From JBHIKY01 sp042139015 (GTDB lineage: Bacteria > Bacillota > Bacilli > Bacillales > Marinococcaceae), in the NCBI RefSeq assembly GCF_042139015.1, contig NZ_JBHIKY010000005.1, positions 124,001 to 188,000 of the forward strand: 64,000 nt of DNA, written 5' to 3'. Position numbers and translations under genes: made by a program. The notes under the pieces are model-generated. The model saw nothing but the letters and a program-made list of their open reading frames with translations, had not been told where the DNA came from and did no database searches. Shown one piece after another: positions 1 to 8,372 of the stretch. The number at the start of each line of letters is the position of its first letter. The stretch's first letter is position 1.

Positions 1-544
1 TCAAGGGGAAAAACAAAAAAAAGAAATTCGAATTGATCCTCAAGGAGCATTTGGCACAGGCGTCCACATGACTACGAGAGATGCCCTGTCACTGCTGGCC
101 GGACGGGATTTCACCGGTATGGCTGCTGCTGACATAGGGACAGGCTCAGGCATATTAGCGGTCACTGCCGCATTGAAGGGGGCAGCGGTGGATGCTTTCG
201 ACATTCAGCCGGTATCGCGCGAGGTAAGTCTTCAGGCAGATCTGAATGGGGTGAAAGACCGTATCAGAGTCTTTGAACAAAATATTCTCGAAACTTCTCT
301 GCCCGAAAAAGCTTATGATTTGTATATTATTAATATTGGAGCCGCCGCCACGAAGAAATGGTTGAAATCTGCAGGGGTCCTGCCCGGCCGCCCGGACAGC
401 GTACTTCTTGTATCCGGTATCGTCGACTGGGCTGAAGCGGAAATACGCCGGATCTTCGGAGAATATGGATTTTATCCAATGGAACACAAACAGACAAAGG
501 AATGGCATACGTTTTTATTTGCAAAAGGAGAGAGACACGAATGA
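1..544 (+). CDS. PrmA-like (ribosomal protein L11 methyltransferase family) SAM methyltransferase, 5' end cut by window
   Basis: The reading frame is open from base 2, so the start lies outside the window; the ATG at 68 is internal. Before it the frame reads IDPQGAFGTGVHMTT, the pre-motif of the PrmA family (usual form IDPGxAFGTGxHxTT). It is followed by the SAM-binding loop DIGTGSGILA, and DLYIINI takes the place of the family's DLIxANI motif. PrmA trimethylates ribosomal protein L11, but this copy is divergent and sits next to a dehydrogenase rather than in the usual dnaJ-prmA setting, so its substrate is uncertain. Its stop overlaps the next ATG (ATGA), which suggests translational coupling. 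Confidence 0.75.
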   Translation, partial: QGEKQKKEIRIDPQGAFGTGVHMTTRDALSLLAGRDFTGMAAADIGTGSGILAVTAALKGAAVDAFDIQPVSREVSLQADLNGVKDRIRVFEQNILETSLPEKAYDLYIINIGAAATKKWLKSAGVLPGRPDSVLLVSGIVDWAEAEIRRIFGEYGFYPMEHKQTKEWHTFLFAKGERHE

Positions 545-1506
545 AGCCGTACGTGTTTATTACAAGAAGAATGCCGGACGAAATCATAGAAAAGCTGGAG
601 GAGACGTGCACCGTTTCTATGTGGGAAAAACAGGAGGAACCGGTGCCGCAGGAACGGCTTGAAGAAGAAATCAAACAGGCGGACGGGTTGTTCTGTACTG
701 TGACAGAGCCGATAGACAGACCATTAATAGAATCAGCAGAAAATCTAAAGGTGATTGCGACCATGGCCGTAGGATATAACAACATTGATGTGGAGGCTGC
801 AGCTGAAAAAGACATCACCATTGCTCATACTCCCGGCGTCCTCTCGGAAACTACAGCTGATCTGACATTTGCACTGCTCATGGCGGCAGCAAGACGTCTG
901 CCTGAGGGCATAGAGACTATTAAGAATAATGAATGGAAGACATGGTCTCCGTTTTTTTTGACAGGCCAGGACATTCATCACGCGACTCTTGGTATTATCG
1001 GGATGGGACGAATCGGAGAAGCGGTGGCAAAGCGCGGGACAGGCTTTGACATGGAAATTATTTATCATAACCGCACGCGTAAGCAGGAAGCGGAAGAAAA
1101 ACTTGGTGCCCGATATGTGGAAATGGATGAGCTTCTTAAAACATCAGATTTTATTTGCGTCATGACCCCTTATACGAAAGATACGCACCATTTAATCGAC
1201 AGGGAAGCTTTTAAGAAAATGAAGAATACAGCCATCTTTATTAACTCCTCCCGCGGTGGTATCGTTGATGAGGAAGCTTTATATGAAGCGCTTAAAAACG
1301 GGGAAATCCGCGGAGCAGGCCTTGATGTTTTCGAAGGGGAGCCTGTCGGTGCTGACCATCCGTTATTATCTTTACCACAGGTGACAGCGCTGCCGCATAT
1401 TGGCAGTGCAAGTGAAAGTACACGGATGGCGATGGCGGACATGACTGCGAACCATATTTTACAGGTGCTGAGTGGAAAAGAAGCTGATCATGAGGTGAAG
1501 CTGTAA
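541..1506 (+). CDS. D-2-hydroxyacid dehydrogenase (glyoxylate/hydroxypyruvate reductase type), 321 aa
   Basis: NAD(P)-dependent reduction of a 2-oxoacid to a D-2-hydroxyacid is expected from the family. The Rossmann motif GIIGMGRIGEAV lies mid-protein. The family's catalytic Arg (NSSRGGIVDE), the Glu (in FEGEP) and the His (LPHIGSAS) are all present, and the length is normal. The start at 541 was chosen over an upstream in-frame ATG at 502 because AAAGGAGAG lies just before it and it overlaps the previous stop as ATGA. The exact substrate (glyoxylate, hydroxypyruvate, glycerate) cannot be told from sequence. Confidence 0.85.
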   Translation: MKPYVFITRRMPDEIIEKLEETCTVSMWEKQEEPVPQERLEEEIKQADGLFCTVTEPIDRPLIESAENLKVIATMAVGYNNIDVEAAAEKDITIAHTPGVLSETTADLTFALLMAAARRLPEGIETIKNNEWKTWSPFFLTGQDIHHATLGIIGMGRIGEAVAKRGTGFDMEIIYHNRTRKQEAEEKLGARYVEMDELLKTSDFICVMTPYTKDTHHLIDREAFKKMKNTAIFINSSRGGIVDEEALYEALKNGEIRGAGLDVFEGEPVGADHPLLSLPQVTALPHIGSASESTRMAMADMTANHILQVLSGKEADHEVKL

Positions 1507-1553
1507 AAAAAGTAATTTCTAAACGATGCCTGCTCGAGCATCTGAAAATGAAT

Positions 1554-1593
1554 AAAAGCATCAGCCCCAGAAATTCTGGAAGCTGATGCTTTT
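1554..1593. terminator. Bidirectional intrinsic terminator
   Basis: A perfect 12-bp stem (AAAAGCATCAGC with GCTGATGCTTTT) has A and T runs on either side. It lies between the plus-strand dehydrogenase and the minus-strand symporter and can serve both. Confidence 0.8.
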
Positions 1594-1624
1594 CTTGTGA
1601 ATCACTGTGGCCGATTGAGAAGGA

Positions 1625-2983
1625 TCAGGAAAGCCCCTGCTGTTTTTCTTCTCGCATTTTCTTCAGGAAGAGGGTCGTTTCAGCCACTACAACTCCGGAC
1701 AAGCCGAGAAGAGCAATTAAGTTCGGAGCGGCCATTAAACCGTTCATAATATCAGCGATGGCCCAGACTGTATCAATTTCAAGGATGGCTCCGATAAACA
1801 CCGCTCCTACAAATACGAGCCGATAAATGAGGATAGAAGTTTGATTTTTAAATAAATAATAAACACAACGCTCGCCGTAGTAGGACCAGCCGAGCATCGT
1901 GGAATACGCGAATAAAATCATCCCCAGAGCTACGATAAATGCTCCCACCGGTCCGATAAAGTGGGAAAAGGAAGCGGAAGTAAGAGCAGCTCCATCAAGC
2001 TCACCAGTATACATATCAGCCATGACGAGCGTGATACCTGTAATCGAGCAGATAATAATCGTATCGATAAATACCTGTGTCATTGAAACAAGCGCCTGAC
2101 GGCCAGGATAGTCTGTCTTAGCAGCAGCAGCCGCAATCGGTGCAGAGCCGAGACCAGCCTCATTCGAGAATACGCCGCGGGCCACCCCGTATTGAATGAC
2201 CACGCCGATGGCACCACCAGCTACAGCCTGTCCGGTAAAAGCATCCGTAAAAATAAGTCCGACTGCCGCAGGCACAAGATTAAAGTTAGTAATAATAATC
2301 GTAAGCCCGCCTAAAACGTAGAAAACGGCCATGATAGGTACTAGAAAAGCAACTACCCTCCCGATGGACTTAATTCCACCCAGGATAACGACAGCCGTTA
2401 ACAGTGCCAGCACAATTCCAGTAATCAGTTCTAAATATGGAATATTCAAGTTTTCAGTAAGTACGCTTGATACTGAGTTGGACTGAACGGTACTGCCGAT
2501 TCCAAATGATGCAACGAAGGCAAAGACGGCGAAGATAACGGCGAGCCATTTCCAGCCCAAACCTTTTTCAATATAATACATAGGACCGCCGGCCATTTTT
2601 CCTTTTTCATCCTTGATTCGGTATTTAACGGCGAGAATGGCCTCCGCATATTTTGTTGCCATCCCAAATAGGGCAGAAATCCACATCCAGAAGACGGCAC
2701 CAGGACCCCCGATGACCACAGCGGTTGCAACCCCGGCAATGTTACCGGTTCCTACCGTCGCAGCTAGCGCGGTCATCAACGATTGAAAGTGGGAGATATC
2801 CCCTTCTGACTTCTTATCCTGCCTTTTTGTAAAGGCAAGCTTCAATGCATACGGAAGCATAGAAAATTGTAAAAATGAGAGCCTGACAGTTAAAAAGATC
2901 CCCGTTCCCACTAACAGGATTAAAAACGGCGGACCCCACACAAAACCGCTGATCTCTGCTAGTAATTCATTAAAAGCTTCCAT
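1625..2983 (-). CDS. alsT: Alanine/glycine:cation (Na+) symporter, AGCS family, AlsT type, 452 aa
   Basis: A multi-spanning membrane protein that imports alanine, glycine or a related amino acid with sodium. Family signatures are TVGTGNIAGVATAVVIGGPG near residue 100, GGPMYYIEKGLG, and RGVFSNEAGLGSAPIAAAAA in the second half. The length is typical. The start has a purine-rich GGGGGAAAA ribosome site upstream. It is a single-gene unit; the leader carries a promoter and a terminator-like hairpin (3019-3044). A second AGCS paralogue, next to glutamine genes, lies at 46519-47934. The substrate is inferred from family only. Confidence 0.88.
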   Translation of the reverse strand: MEAFNELLAEISGFVWGPPFLILLVGTGIFLTVRLSFLQFSMLPYALKLAFTKRQDKKSEGDISHFQSLMTALAATVGTGNIAGVATAVVIGGPGAVFWMWISALFGMATKYAEAILAVKYRIKDEKGKMAGGPMYYIEKGLGWKWLAVIFAVFAFVASFGIGSTVQSNSVSSVLTENLNIPYLELITGIVLALLTAVVILGGIKSIGRVVAFLVPIMAVFYVLGGLTIIITNFNLVPAAVGLIFTDAFTGQAVAGGAIGVVIQYGVARGVFSNEAGLGSAPIAAAAAKTDYPGRQALVSMTQVFIDTIIICSITGITLVMADMYTGELDGAALTSASFSHFIGPVGAFIVALGMILFAYSTMLGWSYYGERCVYYLFKNQTSILIYRLVFVGAVFIGAILEIDTVWAIADIMNGLMAAPNLIALLGLSGVVVAETTLFLKKMREEKQQGLS

Positions 2984-3018
2984 ACTTTTCCCCCTTTTCT
3001 AGTTCAGCCTCGAAAAAA

Positions 3019-3044
3019 TTCCCATTTTTCTGATAAAATGGGAA
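3019..3044 (-). promoter_or_regulatory. Terminator-like hairpin in the alsT leader (attenuator or operator)
   Basis: A perfect 10-bp inverted repeat (TTCCCATTTT / AAAATGGGAA, 6-nt loop) is followed on the minus strand by TTTTTT, so it has the shape of an intrinsic terminator. It lies between the predicted alsT promoter and the alsT ribosome site. It could be an attenuator or simply a protein-binding palindrome. Confidence 0.45.
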
Positions 3045-3054
3045 TATACACATT

Positions 3055-3084
3055 AGTATAGCAGAACAAAAACTAGTATAACAA
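3055..3084 (-). promoter_or_regulatory. Predicted sigma-A promoter of alsT
   Basis: On the minus strand, TTGTTA (rc of 3079-3084) is separated by 18 bp from TATACT (rc of 3055-3060). The -10 is near consensus and the -35 matches 4 of 6. The start site would fall only a few bases before the leader hairpin. Confidence 0.45.
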
Positions 3085-3170
3085 AATATTTTTTAAGAAA
3101 TGTTTCGCTTTGTCAGTTTTTCTTTCAAAGATTTTTTTGCACCATAGTCCACAGTAAAGGAGAGAATAAA

Positions 3171-3740
3171 ATGAACCAATCACCGATCCATATTCTCGGT
3201 ATCGCAGGGAGTCTCAGAAAAGAATCCTTTAATCGAAAAATCATAAGAAATGTGGCAGACCAGGCTGCTCCAGAAATGGAATGCAGTATTTTTGATTTGC
3301 AGTCCATCCCGTTATTTAATGGGGATTTAGAAGCAGGGGGAGACCCAGCAGAGGTTGCCGAATTTAAAGAAGCCATCCGCAGGGCTGACGGTCTCTACAT
3401 TGTTACGCCTGAATACAGCCACGGAATTCCAGGTGTTTTAAAAAATGCACTTGATTGGGCAGGAAGCATGACGAATGAAAATGCCCTGGACGGCAAGCCT
3501 GCATTTGTTATCGGTGCCTCTCCATCCATACTTGGAACTGCCTTCGCTCAGGTTCAGGTCAAACAAACACTCGCTGCAGCTGGTGCCATCGTCCTGCAGC
3601 AGCCGGAGGTCTACATCGGCCAGGTGCCGAAAAAATTAAATGACCACGGCCGGCTTACAGATGAAAGAACAATACGAGCCGTGGATAAGTCACTTGCGGC
3701 TTTTTCAGATTGGATTAAGCTGCACGGAAACAACCGCTAA
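3171..3740 (+). CDS. NADPH-dependent FMN reductase / azoreductase-like flavodoxin-fold protein, 189 aa
   Basis: It opens with the FMN phosphate-binding loop GIAGSLRKESFNRK (about residues 10-23) and later shows PEYSHGIPGVLKNALDW, both typical of the YhdA/AzoR2/ChrR family. These soluble enzymes reduce FMN, quinones, azo dyes or metal ions with NAD(P)H. AAAGGAGAG lies just upstream of the ATG. The gene stands alone, between the divergent alsT and a terminator at 3755. The physiological acceptor is unknown. Confidence 0.85.
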   Translation: MNQSPIHILGIAGSLRKESFNRKIIRNVADQAAPEMECSIFDLQSIPLFNGDLEAGGDPAEVAEFKEAIRRADGLYIVTPEYSHGIPGVLKNALDWAGSMTNENALDGKPAFVIGASPSILGTAFAQVQVKQTLAAAGAIVLQQPEVYIGQVPKKLNDHGRLTDERTIRAVDKSLAAFSDWIKLHGNNR

Positions 3741-3754
3741 TATATAGAGAAGAG

Positions 3755-3789
3755 CCTGTTGGGCCTGTGTGATCTCCCAACAGGTTTTT
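3755..3789 (+). terminator. Intrinsic terminator after FMN reductase
   Basis: A 9-bp stem CCTGTTGGG / CCCAACAGG is followed by TTTTTG. It lies 15 bp after the stop codon. Confidence 0.85.
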
Positions 3790-3812
3790 GTTCTCTTAAA
3801 ACTTCCATTTGT

Positions 3813-5399
3813 TCAGACACTGCTTTTATCACGCTGACGCAGTTCGACCCGGCGGATTTTTCCGGATGTCGTTTTTGGCAGCTCTTCGATAAACTCAATA
3901 CTGCGCGGATATTTATAAGGAGCTGTTAAATCTTTCGTATGCTCCTGCAGCTCTTTCACAAGACGTTCCTTTTCTAAAATGCTGTCTGGATCCTTTAGTA
4001 CAATATAGGCTTTGACGATATTTCCTCTCACCTTATCGGGACTGGCGACCACAGCACATTCTTTGACGGCATCATGCTGAGTCAGCGCATCTTCCACTTC
4101 GAATGGTCCAATCGTATAGCCGGAGCTGATAATAATGTCGTCACTTCTTCCTTCAAACCAAAAGTAGCCGTCGTTGTCCTTTGAAGCAAGGTCGCCGGTT
4201 AAGTACCAGTCCCCGCGGTAAGCAGCCTGATAGCGCTCCGGATCACGATAGTATTCTCTAAACAGGGCAGGGCAGTCTTTATGAACGGCAATTGCGCCGA
4301 CTTCACCGATGGCTGCAGGTTCGCCCTCATCATTAATAATATCTACTTCGTTCCCTGGAGTCGGGCGTCCCATCGAGCCTGGTTTAATTTCCATATCGAG
4401 CATGGTGCCGACAAGGAGGGTATTTTCTGTCTGGCCATAGCCGTCGCGGACGTCCACCTCAAAGGCTTGTTTGAATGCTTCAATGACCGGGCTGTTTAAC
4501 GGCTCTCCTGCAGACACCGTGCTTCTCAGGGCAGGGAGGTCATAGGAGCCAAGCTCGTCCACCTTGGACATAAGCCTGTATTCTGTCGGCGTGCAGCACA
4601 AGACGTTTATTTTTTCCTTCTCCAGCAGGCCAAGATAAGTATGTGGTTCAAATTTCCCTTGATAGACAAACGCCGTAGCTCCAAGAGTAATCGTTGATAA
4701 AAAAGGACTCCAGATCCATTTCTGCCAGCCTGGAGCGGCCGTTGCCCAGACAACATCTCCGTCGCGGACATCGAGCCACTTCTTCGCCGCGGTGCGGACG
4801 TGGGCAAAAGCCCAGCCATGGGTATGCACTACTCCTTTTGGATTACCGGTAGTGCCGGAAGTATAAGAGAGAAAGGCAACGTCGTCCCGGGTCGTCTGTT
4901 CCCCTGCATAATTCGTGCTCTGTGTTTGGGCAAGGTCCTCAAAAGAGTGCCAGCCATCTTTTTCCCCTCCAACAATCAGCTTTAATTGAAGAGAAGGAAT
5001 GCTTTCTGTTATTTTGTCCGTTTCTTCCGTAGCCTGATGAAAAGCAATCACCGCTCTGGCTTCTGAATGGTTGATCCGGTATGTTAAATCCTTGGCCCGC
5101 AGCATTTCCGAGCATGGAACAGCAATAATTCCGGCTTTTAAGCAGGCGAGGTGTGTCATATAAGCTTCAGGGATCTTTGGAAGAATTACGAGCACGCGGT
5201 CCCCTTTATTAAGGCCGGAAGCAAGCAGAGCCTGTGCATATTGATTCGTGCGGCGGAGCAGTTCAGCATATCCTACTTCCCGGCGGTGTCCATCCTCACT
5301 CAGCCAGCGGACTGCCACTCTTTCTTCATCATCTGTAAACGCTTTCAATTCATCAGCGATATTATATTTCTCTGGTGCGATTAAATCCTCTCGATTCAT
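3813..5399 (-). CDS. Acyl-CoA synthetase, MbcS/AcsM type (AMP-forming), 528 aa
   Basis: An ANL-superfamily enzyme that activates a short or branched-chain acid with ATP and CoA. Visible motifs are the P-loop-like YTSGTTGNPKG (about residues 185-195), GYGQTE, TGD and the C-terminal catalytic Lys region KTTSGKIRR. The APGWQKWIWSPF stretch resembles medium-chain/branched-chain acyl-CoA synthetases such as B. subtilis MbcS. An upstream in-frame ATG exists, but GGGAGGG lies 5 nt before the ATG at 5399, which fixes the start. It is monocistronic. The acid used cannot be read from sequence. Confidence 0.82.
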   Translation of the reverse strand: MNREDLIAPEKYNIADELKAFTDDEERVAVRWLSEDGHRREVGYAELLRRTNQYAQALLASGLNKGDRVLVILPKIPEAYMTHLACLKAGIIAVPCSEMLRAKDLTYRINHSEARAVIAFHQATEETDKITESIPSLQLKLIVGGEKDGWHSFEDLAQTQSTNYAGEQTTRDDVAFLSYTSGTTGNPKGVVHTHGWAFAHVRTAAKKWLDVRDGDVVWATAAPGWQKWIWSPFLSTITLGATAFVYQGKFEPHTYLGLLEKEKINVLCCTPTEYRLMSKVDELGSYDLPALRSTVSAGEPLNSPVIEAFKQAFEVDVRDGYGQTENTLLVGTMLDMEIKPGSMGRPTPGNEVDIINDEGEPAAIGEVGAIAVHKDCPALFREYYRDPERYQAAYRGDWYLTGDLASKDNDGYFWFEGRSDDIIISSGYTIGPFEVEDALTQHDAVKECAVVASPDKVRGNIVKAYIVLKDPDSILEKERLVKELQEHTKDLTAPYKYPRSIEFIEELPKTTSGKIRRVELRQRDKSSV

Positions 5400-5639
5400 A
5401 TCGGTCCCTCCCAAAAATTCAGCAATCTGTCACTATTATACTAAAAATCAAGAAGTCTTTGAAAGTTTTTATGAAAAGCTTTCATGATCAGACAGAAGAA
5501 ATTTCCTTGTGAAGCATCCGCTGCAACGTATTCTCCGCTATCGCGTCTTCCAGAACAAAAATATAAATAATTGCAACGAAATGGAAATGGCTCTCGTATA
5601 AATGTATAACGACGACGAATGGCGGGAGGAAATGAGAAG

Positions 5640-6536
5640 ATGGGTCTGATGCTTGATGGTGTGACAAAAACATTCGGTGAAAATATGGCCGTAAAGCGGC
5701 TGTCGCTTGAAATACCGGAAGGGGAAATATTCGGTCTGCTCGGAGCAAATGGCGCAGGAAAAACCACGACGTTTCGAATTATTATTGGTCTCCTCGATGC
5801 AACGGCCGGGGAAGTCAGCTGGAATGGAAGCAGAGTGGAAAGTAAAAATAGTGATGAAATCGGCTATCTGCCGGAGGAACGCGGGCTGTATCCAAAGCTC
5901 AAAGTAAAGGAGCAGATTATTTACCTTGGCAGGCTGCGCGGGATGAAAAAAGAACATATACTTACAGAGCTTGACATGTGGCTCGATCGTTTTCATGCCA
6001 CTCAATATCTCAATACAAAAGTAGAAGAACTATCCAAAGGAAACCAGCAGAAAATACAATTCATTTCTGCCGTTCTCCATAAGCCAAAGCTGCTGATTCT
6101 TGATGAGCCGTTTTCCGGGCTTGATCCGGTAAATGTAGAGCTTTTAAAGAAAGCAGTGCTTGATTTGAAAAATGATGGGACTTCGATCGTATTTTCCTCC
6201 CACCGGATGGAACATGTAGAGGAGCTGTGTGAGCATCTCTGCATCCTTCAGCACGGCGCTCCGATCGTGCAGGGAGAGCTGAAAGAAATCAAGCGGTCCT
6301 TTGGACGTAAAAATATTACCATCTTCGCTGATTTTAACCTGGAGTATTTGAAGGACATTCCGGGGGTCCTCTCTTTTAAGAAAATGACGGAGGGATGTAA
6401 ATTACAAATTTCAGAGGAAGGTGTGTCCCAAACAGTATTTGATGCTGTAAAGGACCGTGGGTTTATCCGGAAATTTGAGTTAGAAGAGCCGTCTTTGCAT
6501 GACATTTTCGTAGAGAAAGCGGGGAGCTCCCTATGA
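5640..6536 (+). CDS. ABC transporter ATP-binding protein, NatA-like, 298 aa
   Basis: Nucleotide-binding subunit of an ABC-2 exporter. Walker A is GANGAGKTT, the signature motif is LSKGNQQKIQ, Walker B is LLILDEPFSGLDP and the switch is SSHRMEHVE. The C-terminal about 80 residues form the extension usual in NatA/YhaQ-type ATPases. The start at 5640 was preferred to the ATG at 5619 because GGGAGGA sits 9 nt upstream of it. The stop overlaps the permease start as ATGA, so the two are made together. Substrate (Na+, peptide or drug) is unknown. Confidence 0.88.
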   Translation: MGLMLDGVTKTFGENMAVKRLSLEIPEGEIFGLLGANGAGKTTTFRIIIGLLDATAGEVSWNGSRVESKNSDEIGYLPEERGLYPKLKVKEQIIYLGRLRGMKKEHILTELDMWLDRFHATQYLNTKVEELSKGNQQKIQFISAVLHKPKLLILDEPFSGLDPVNVELLKKAVLDLKNDGTSIVFSSHRMEHVEELCEHLCILQHGAPIVQGELKEIKRSFGRKNITIFADFNLEYLKDIPGVLSFKKMTEGCKLQISEEGVSQTVFDAVKDRGFIRKFELEEPSLHDIFVEKAGSSL

Positions 6537-7780
6537 ATAAATTCTGGATCATATTAGCTCATACATTCATAACGCGGGTGAAGACGAAATCCTTTTTCTT
6601 TACGACCTTTCTCACGATTGTGCTCATAGTGGCGGCTGGTAATTTTCAATCCATTTCCAATCTGTTCGGAGGAGGGGGAGAGGGTGCTTCTGTTGCCGTA
6701 TATGATGAAAGCGGAGAAGTTCTTGGTCCGCTGAACCAATCCCTGGCTTCTATCGATGCGGATATTTCGCTGGAATCCTTTTCCGGCCCGCCGGATCGTG
6801 CAGAAGAACAGGTTCAGGACGGTACATTTGACGGCTATCTTGAAATTCTTTCGAATGAAGAGACTACGATCGAAGCTGCCTATTATTCGGAACAGGGGAA
6901 TGCAACAAATACGACAAGAACGATTGCCCAGGCCCTGCAGCCTGTGAAGACTGAGCTTGCTGCTGAGCAGGCCGAGGTCGATCCGGCTGCTGCCCAGGCA
7001 ATCACCTCACCTGTTGCCTTTGAAACCATTGCTCTGGAGGAAAATGCGATCAGCGAGGCGGAGCGGAGCAGTGCTGCAGGTCTCGTCTACGGGATACTGT
7101 TTTTGCTTTATTTGTCCGTCATTATATACGGCAACATGCTCGCGATGGATGTGGCCACCGAGAAATCCTCGCGCGTGATGGAAATTCTCGTCTCCAGCGC
7201 TTCGCCGGTTTTGCAGATGTTTGCGAAGATCTTTGGAATCGCGCTGCTTGGGTTGACTCAGCTGCTTGCGATTTTAATTACTGTGCTGGTTGTTATTCAA
7301 ACCAATCAGAATGAAACGTCGCTGTTTCATACCTTTGGGTGGCAGGACGCGAGCTTTTCAATTTATGTATATGCGGTTATTTTCTTTCTGCTCGGTTATT
7401 TATTGTATGCAACACTTGCCGCCATGCTAGGCTCGATCGTCAGCAGATCGGAAGATGTTAATCAGCTGATTGCGCCGATGATTTACCTGATTATGATCGC
7501 GTTTTTTATCGCTATTTATGGGTTGAGTGCTCCTGATTCAACGATCGTCACGGTCACCTCGTTTATTCCATTTTTCACTCCTATGCTGATGTTTCTGCGG
7601 GTCAGCCTGCTTTCCATCCCGGCCTGGGAAATCGGGATCGCCATAGCGCTGATGGTCATGGCCATTGTGCTGCTTGGGATTATTGGCGCGCGTGTTTACC
7701 GCGGCGGGGTGTTAATGTATGGAAAGTCCAATTCGTTAAAGGATATGAAGGAGGCCGTGCAGCTTTCAAAAAAAGAGTGA
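6533..7780 (+). CDS. ABC-2 type permease, NatB/YhaP-like, 415 aa
   Basis: Membrane partner of the preceding ATPase. It has one N-terminal membrane segment (about residues 20-40), a large extracytoplasmic loop of about 150 acidic, Ala/Glu-rich residues, and then five or six membrane segments starting near residue 180. EKSSRVMEILVSSASP is the conserved coupling motif of this family. It overlaps the upstream gene by 4 bp. The pair resembles B. subtilis NatAB or YhaQP sodium/stress exporters, but the cargo is not known. Confidence 0.87.
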   Translation: MNKFWIILAHTFITRVKTKSFFFTTFLTIVLIVAAGNFQSISNLFGGGGEGASVAVYDESGEVLGPLNQSLASIDADISLESFSGPPDRAEEQVQDGTFDGYLEILSNEETTIEAAYYSEQGNATNTTRTIAQALQPVKTELAAEQAEVDPAAAQAITSPVAFETIALEENAISEAERSSAAGLVYGILFLLYLSVIIYGNMLAMDVATEKSSRVMEILVSSASPVLQMFAKIFGIALLGLTQLLAILITVLVVIQTNQNETSLFHTFGWQDASFSIYVYAVIFFLLGYLLYATLAAMLGSIVSRSEDVNQLIAPMIYLIMIAFFIAIYGLSAPDSTIVTVTSFIPFFTPMLMFLRVSLLSIPAWEIGIAIALMVMAIVLLGIIGARVYRGGVLMYGKSNSLKDMKEAVQLSKKE

Positions 7781-7796
7781 AGTCTGCATCTGCATG

Positions 7797-7845
7797 AGTA
7801 AGGGGCTGTATCATAAATGATACTCGCCCCTTTTGCACATGGTAA
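7797..7845 (+). repeat. Imperfect palindrome shared with 37679-37726 (inverse orientation); may terminate the ABC operon
   Basis: GGGGC-TGTATCATAAATGATAC-TCGCCCC forms a hairpin followed by TTTT just after the permease stop. The same sequence, on through ACATGGTAAAAAAA, occurs in reverse complement at 37679-37726 with only a small indel. It is a dispersed intergenic element, possibly an insertion-sequence end, that also looks able to end transcription. Confidence 0.7.
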
Positions 7846-7849
7846 AAAA

Positions 7850-7968
7850 AGCAGGGGACAAGTCCTTCGCTTTCCGTGGGAAGCGCTTCAGCTAACCGGG
7901 CGAAACCCGCGCCCGGCGGATCTTCAGCCGCTGCTCTTCCACTGGAGCCTTCGGACTTGTCCCCTGCT
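7850..7968. repeat. MITE-like 119-bp element with perfect 16-bp terminal inverted repeats
   Basis: The ends AGCAGGGGACAAGTCC and GGACTTGTCCCCTGCT are perfect inverted repeats. The GC-rich interior contains GCTTTCCGTGGG, a string shared with the other intergenic repeats of this window, and no credible reading frame. Size, terminal repeats and lack of coding capacity fit a small non-autonomous mobile element. Confidence 0.6.
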
Positions 7969-7991
7969 ATTTAGGATATTACTTTTTCTAT

Positions 7992-8021
7992 AAACAGGGG
8001 CTTTTGCTGCAGCCCCTGTTT
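7992..8021. repeat. 11-bp-stem hairpin
   Basis: AAACAGGGGCT / AGCCCCTGTTT around an 8-nt loop. It resembles the GGGGCTGTAGCAATAGCCCC hairpin at 37657, next to the second copy of the 7797 repeat. This suggests both sites derive from one longer element, with the 7850-7968 element inserted at this locus. Confidence 0.5.
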
Positions 8022-8047
8022 GTTAATTATGAGTTTCATATTTGCTC

Positions 8048-8219
8048 CGTCAAAACGCTTCGCTTTCCCAGGGCACGGCTCAAGCCTCCCCGGCAGAAAG
8101 AGCACTGCCTGGGGAGTCTTGAGACTCGTGCTGTTCCTCGACGCACAGGACGTGCTAGTGTCGATGTTGGCCACAGGACGTGGCCAACATCGACTAGGAG
8201 TCTCGCATTTTGACTACGC
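8048..8219 (+). repeat. Modular intergenic repeat, copy 1, with twin AGGAC-loop hairpins
   Basis: It contains GCAC-AGGAC-GTGC (8143-8155) and a 15-bp perfect stem closed by the same AGGAC loop (8160-8194). The right end reads GGAGTCTCGCATTTTGACTACGC. Related copies lie at 8373-8513, 32185-32352 and 52212-52411. Short frames across it on both strands are products of the palindromes, not genes. Confidence 0.75.
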
Positions 8220-8372
8220 AAATGACCTGATTTCTCCTTCAAAGAAAATATTATTCGTCTATCAAGCAGCTATTATTGATTTGTCCCATCCACTTCGTAA
8301 GGTCATTCTTTGACTTGTATAATGTCAACACGAGAAATAAATGCAAAGTCACGCTTTTTGTGTATATTCTTC

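Noticed and set aside
5538..6005. 155-codon minus-strand frame over the ABC ATPase start
   Set aside because: Shadow of a gene with strong ATPase motifs on the plus strand.
8004..8242. Overlapping open frames on both strands giving peptides such as RASVDVGHRTWPTS
   Set aside because: They arise because the palindromic repeats are free of stops; the same peptide appears from each repeat copy and no ribosome site precedes them.
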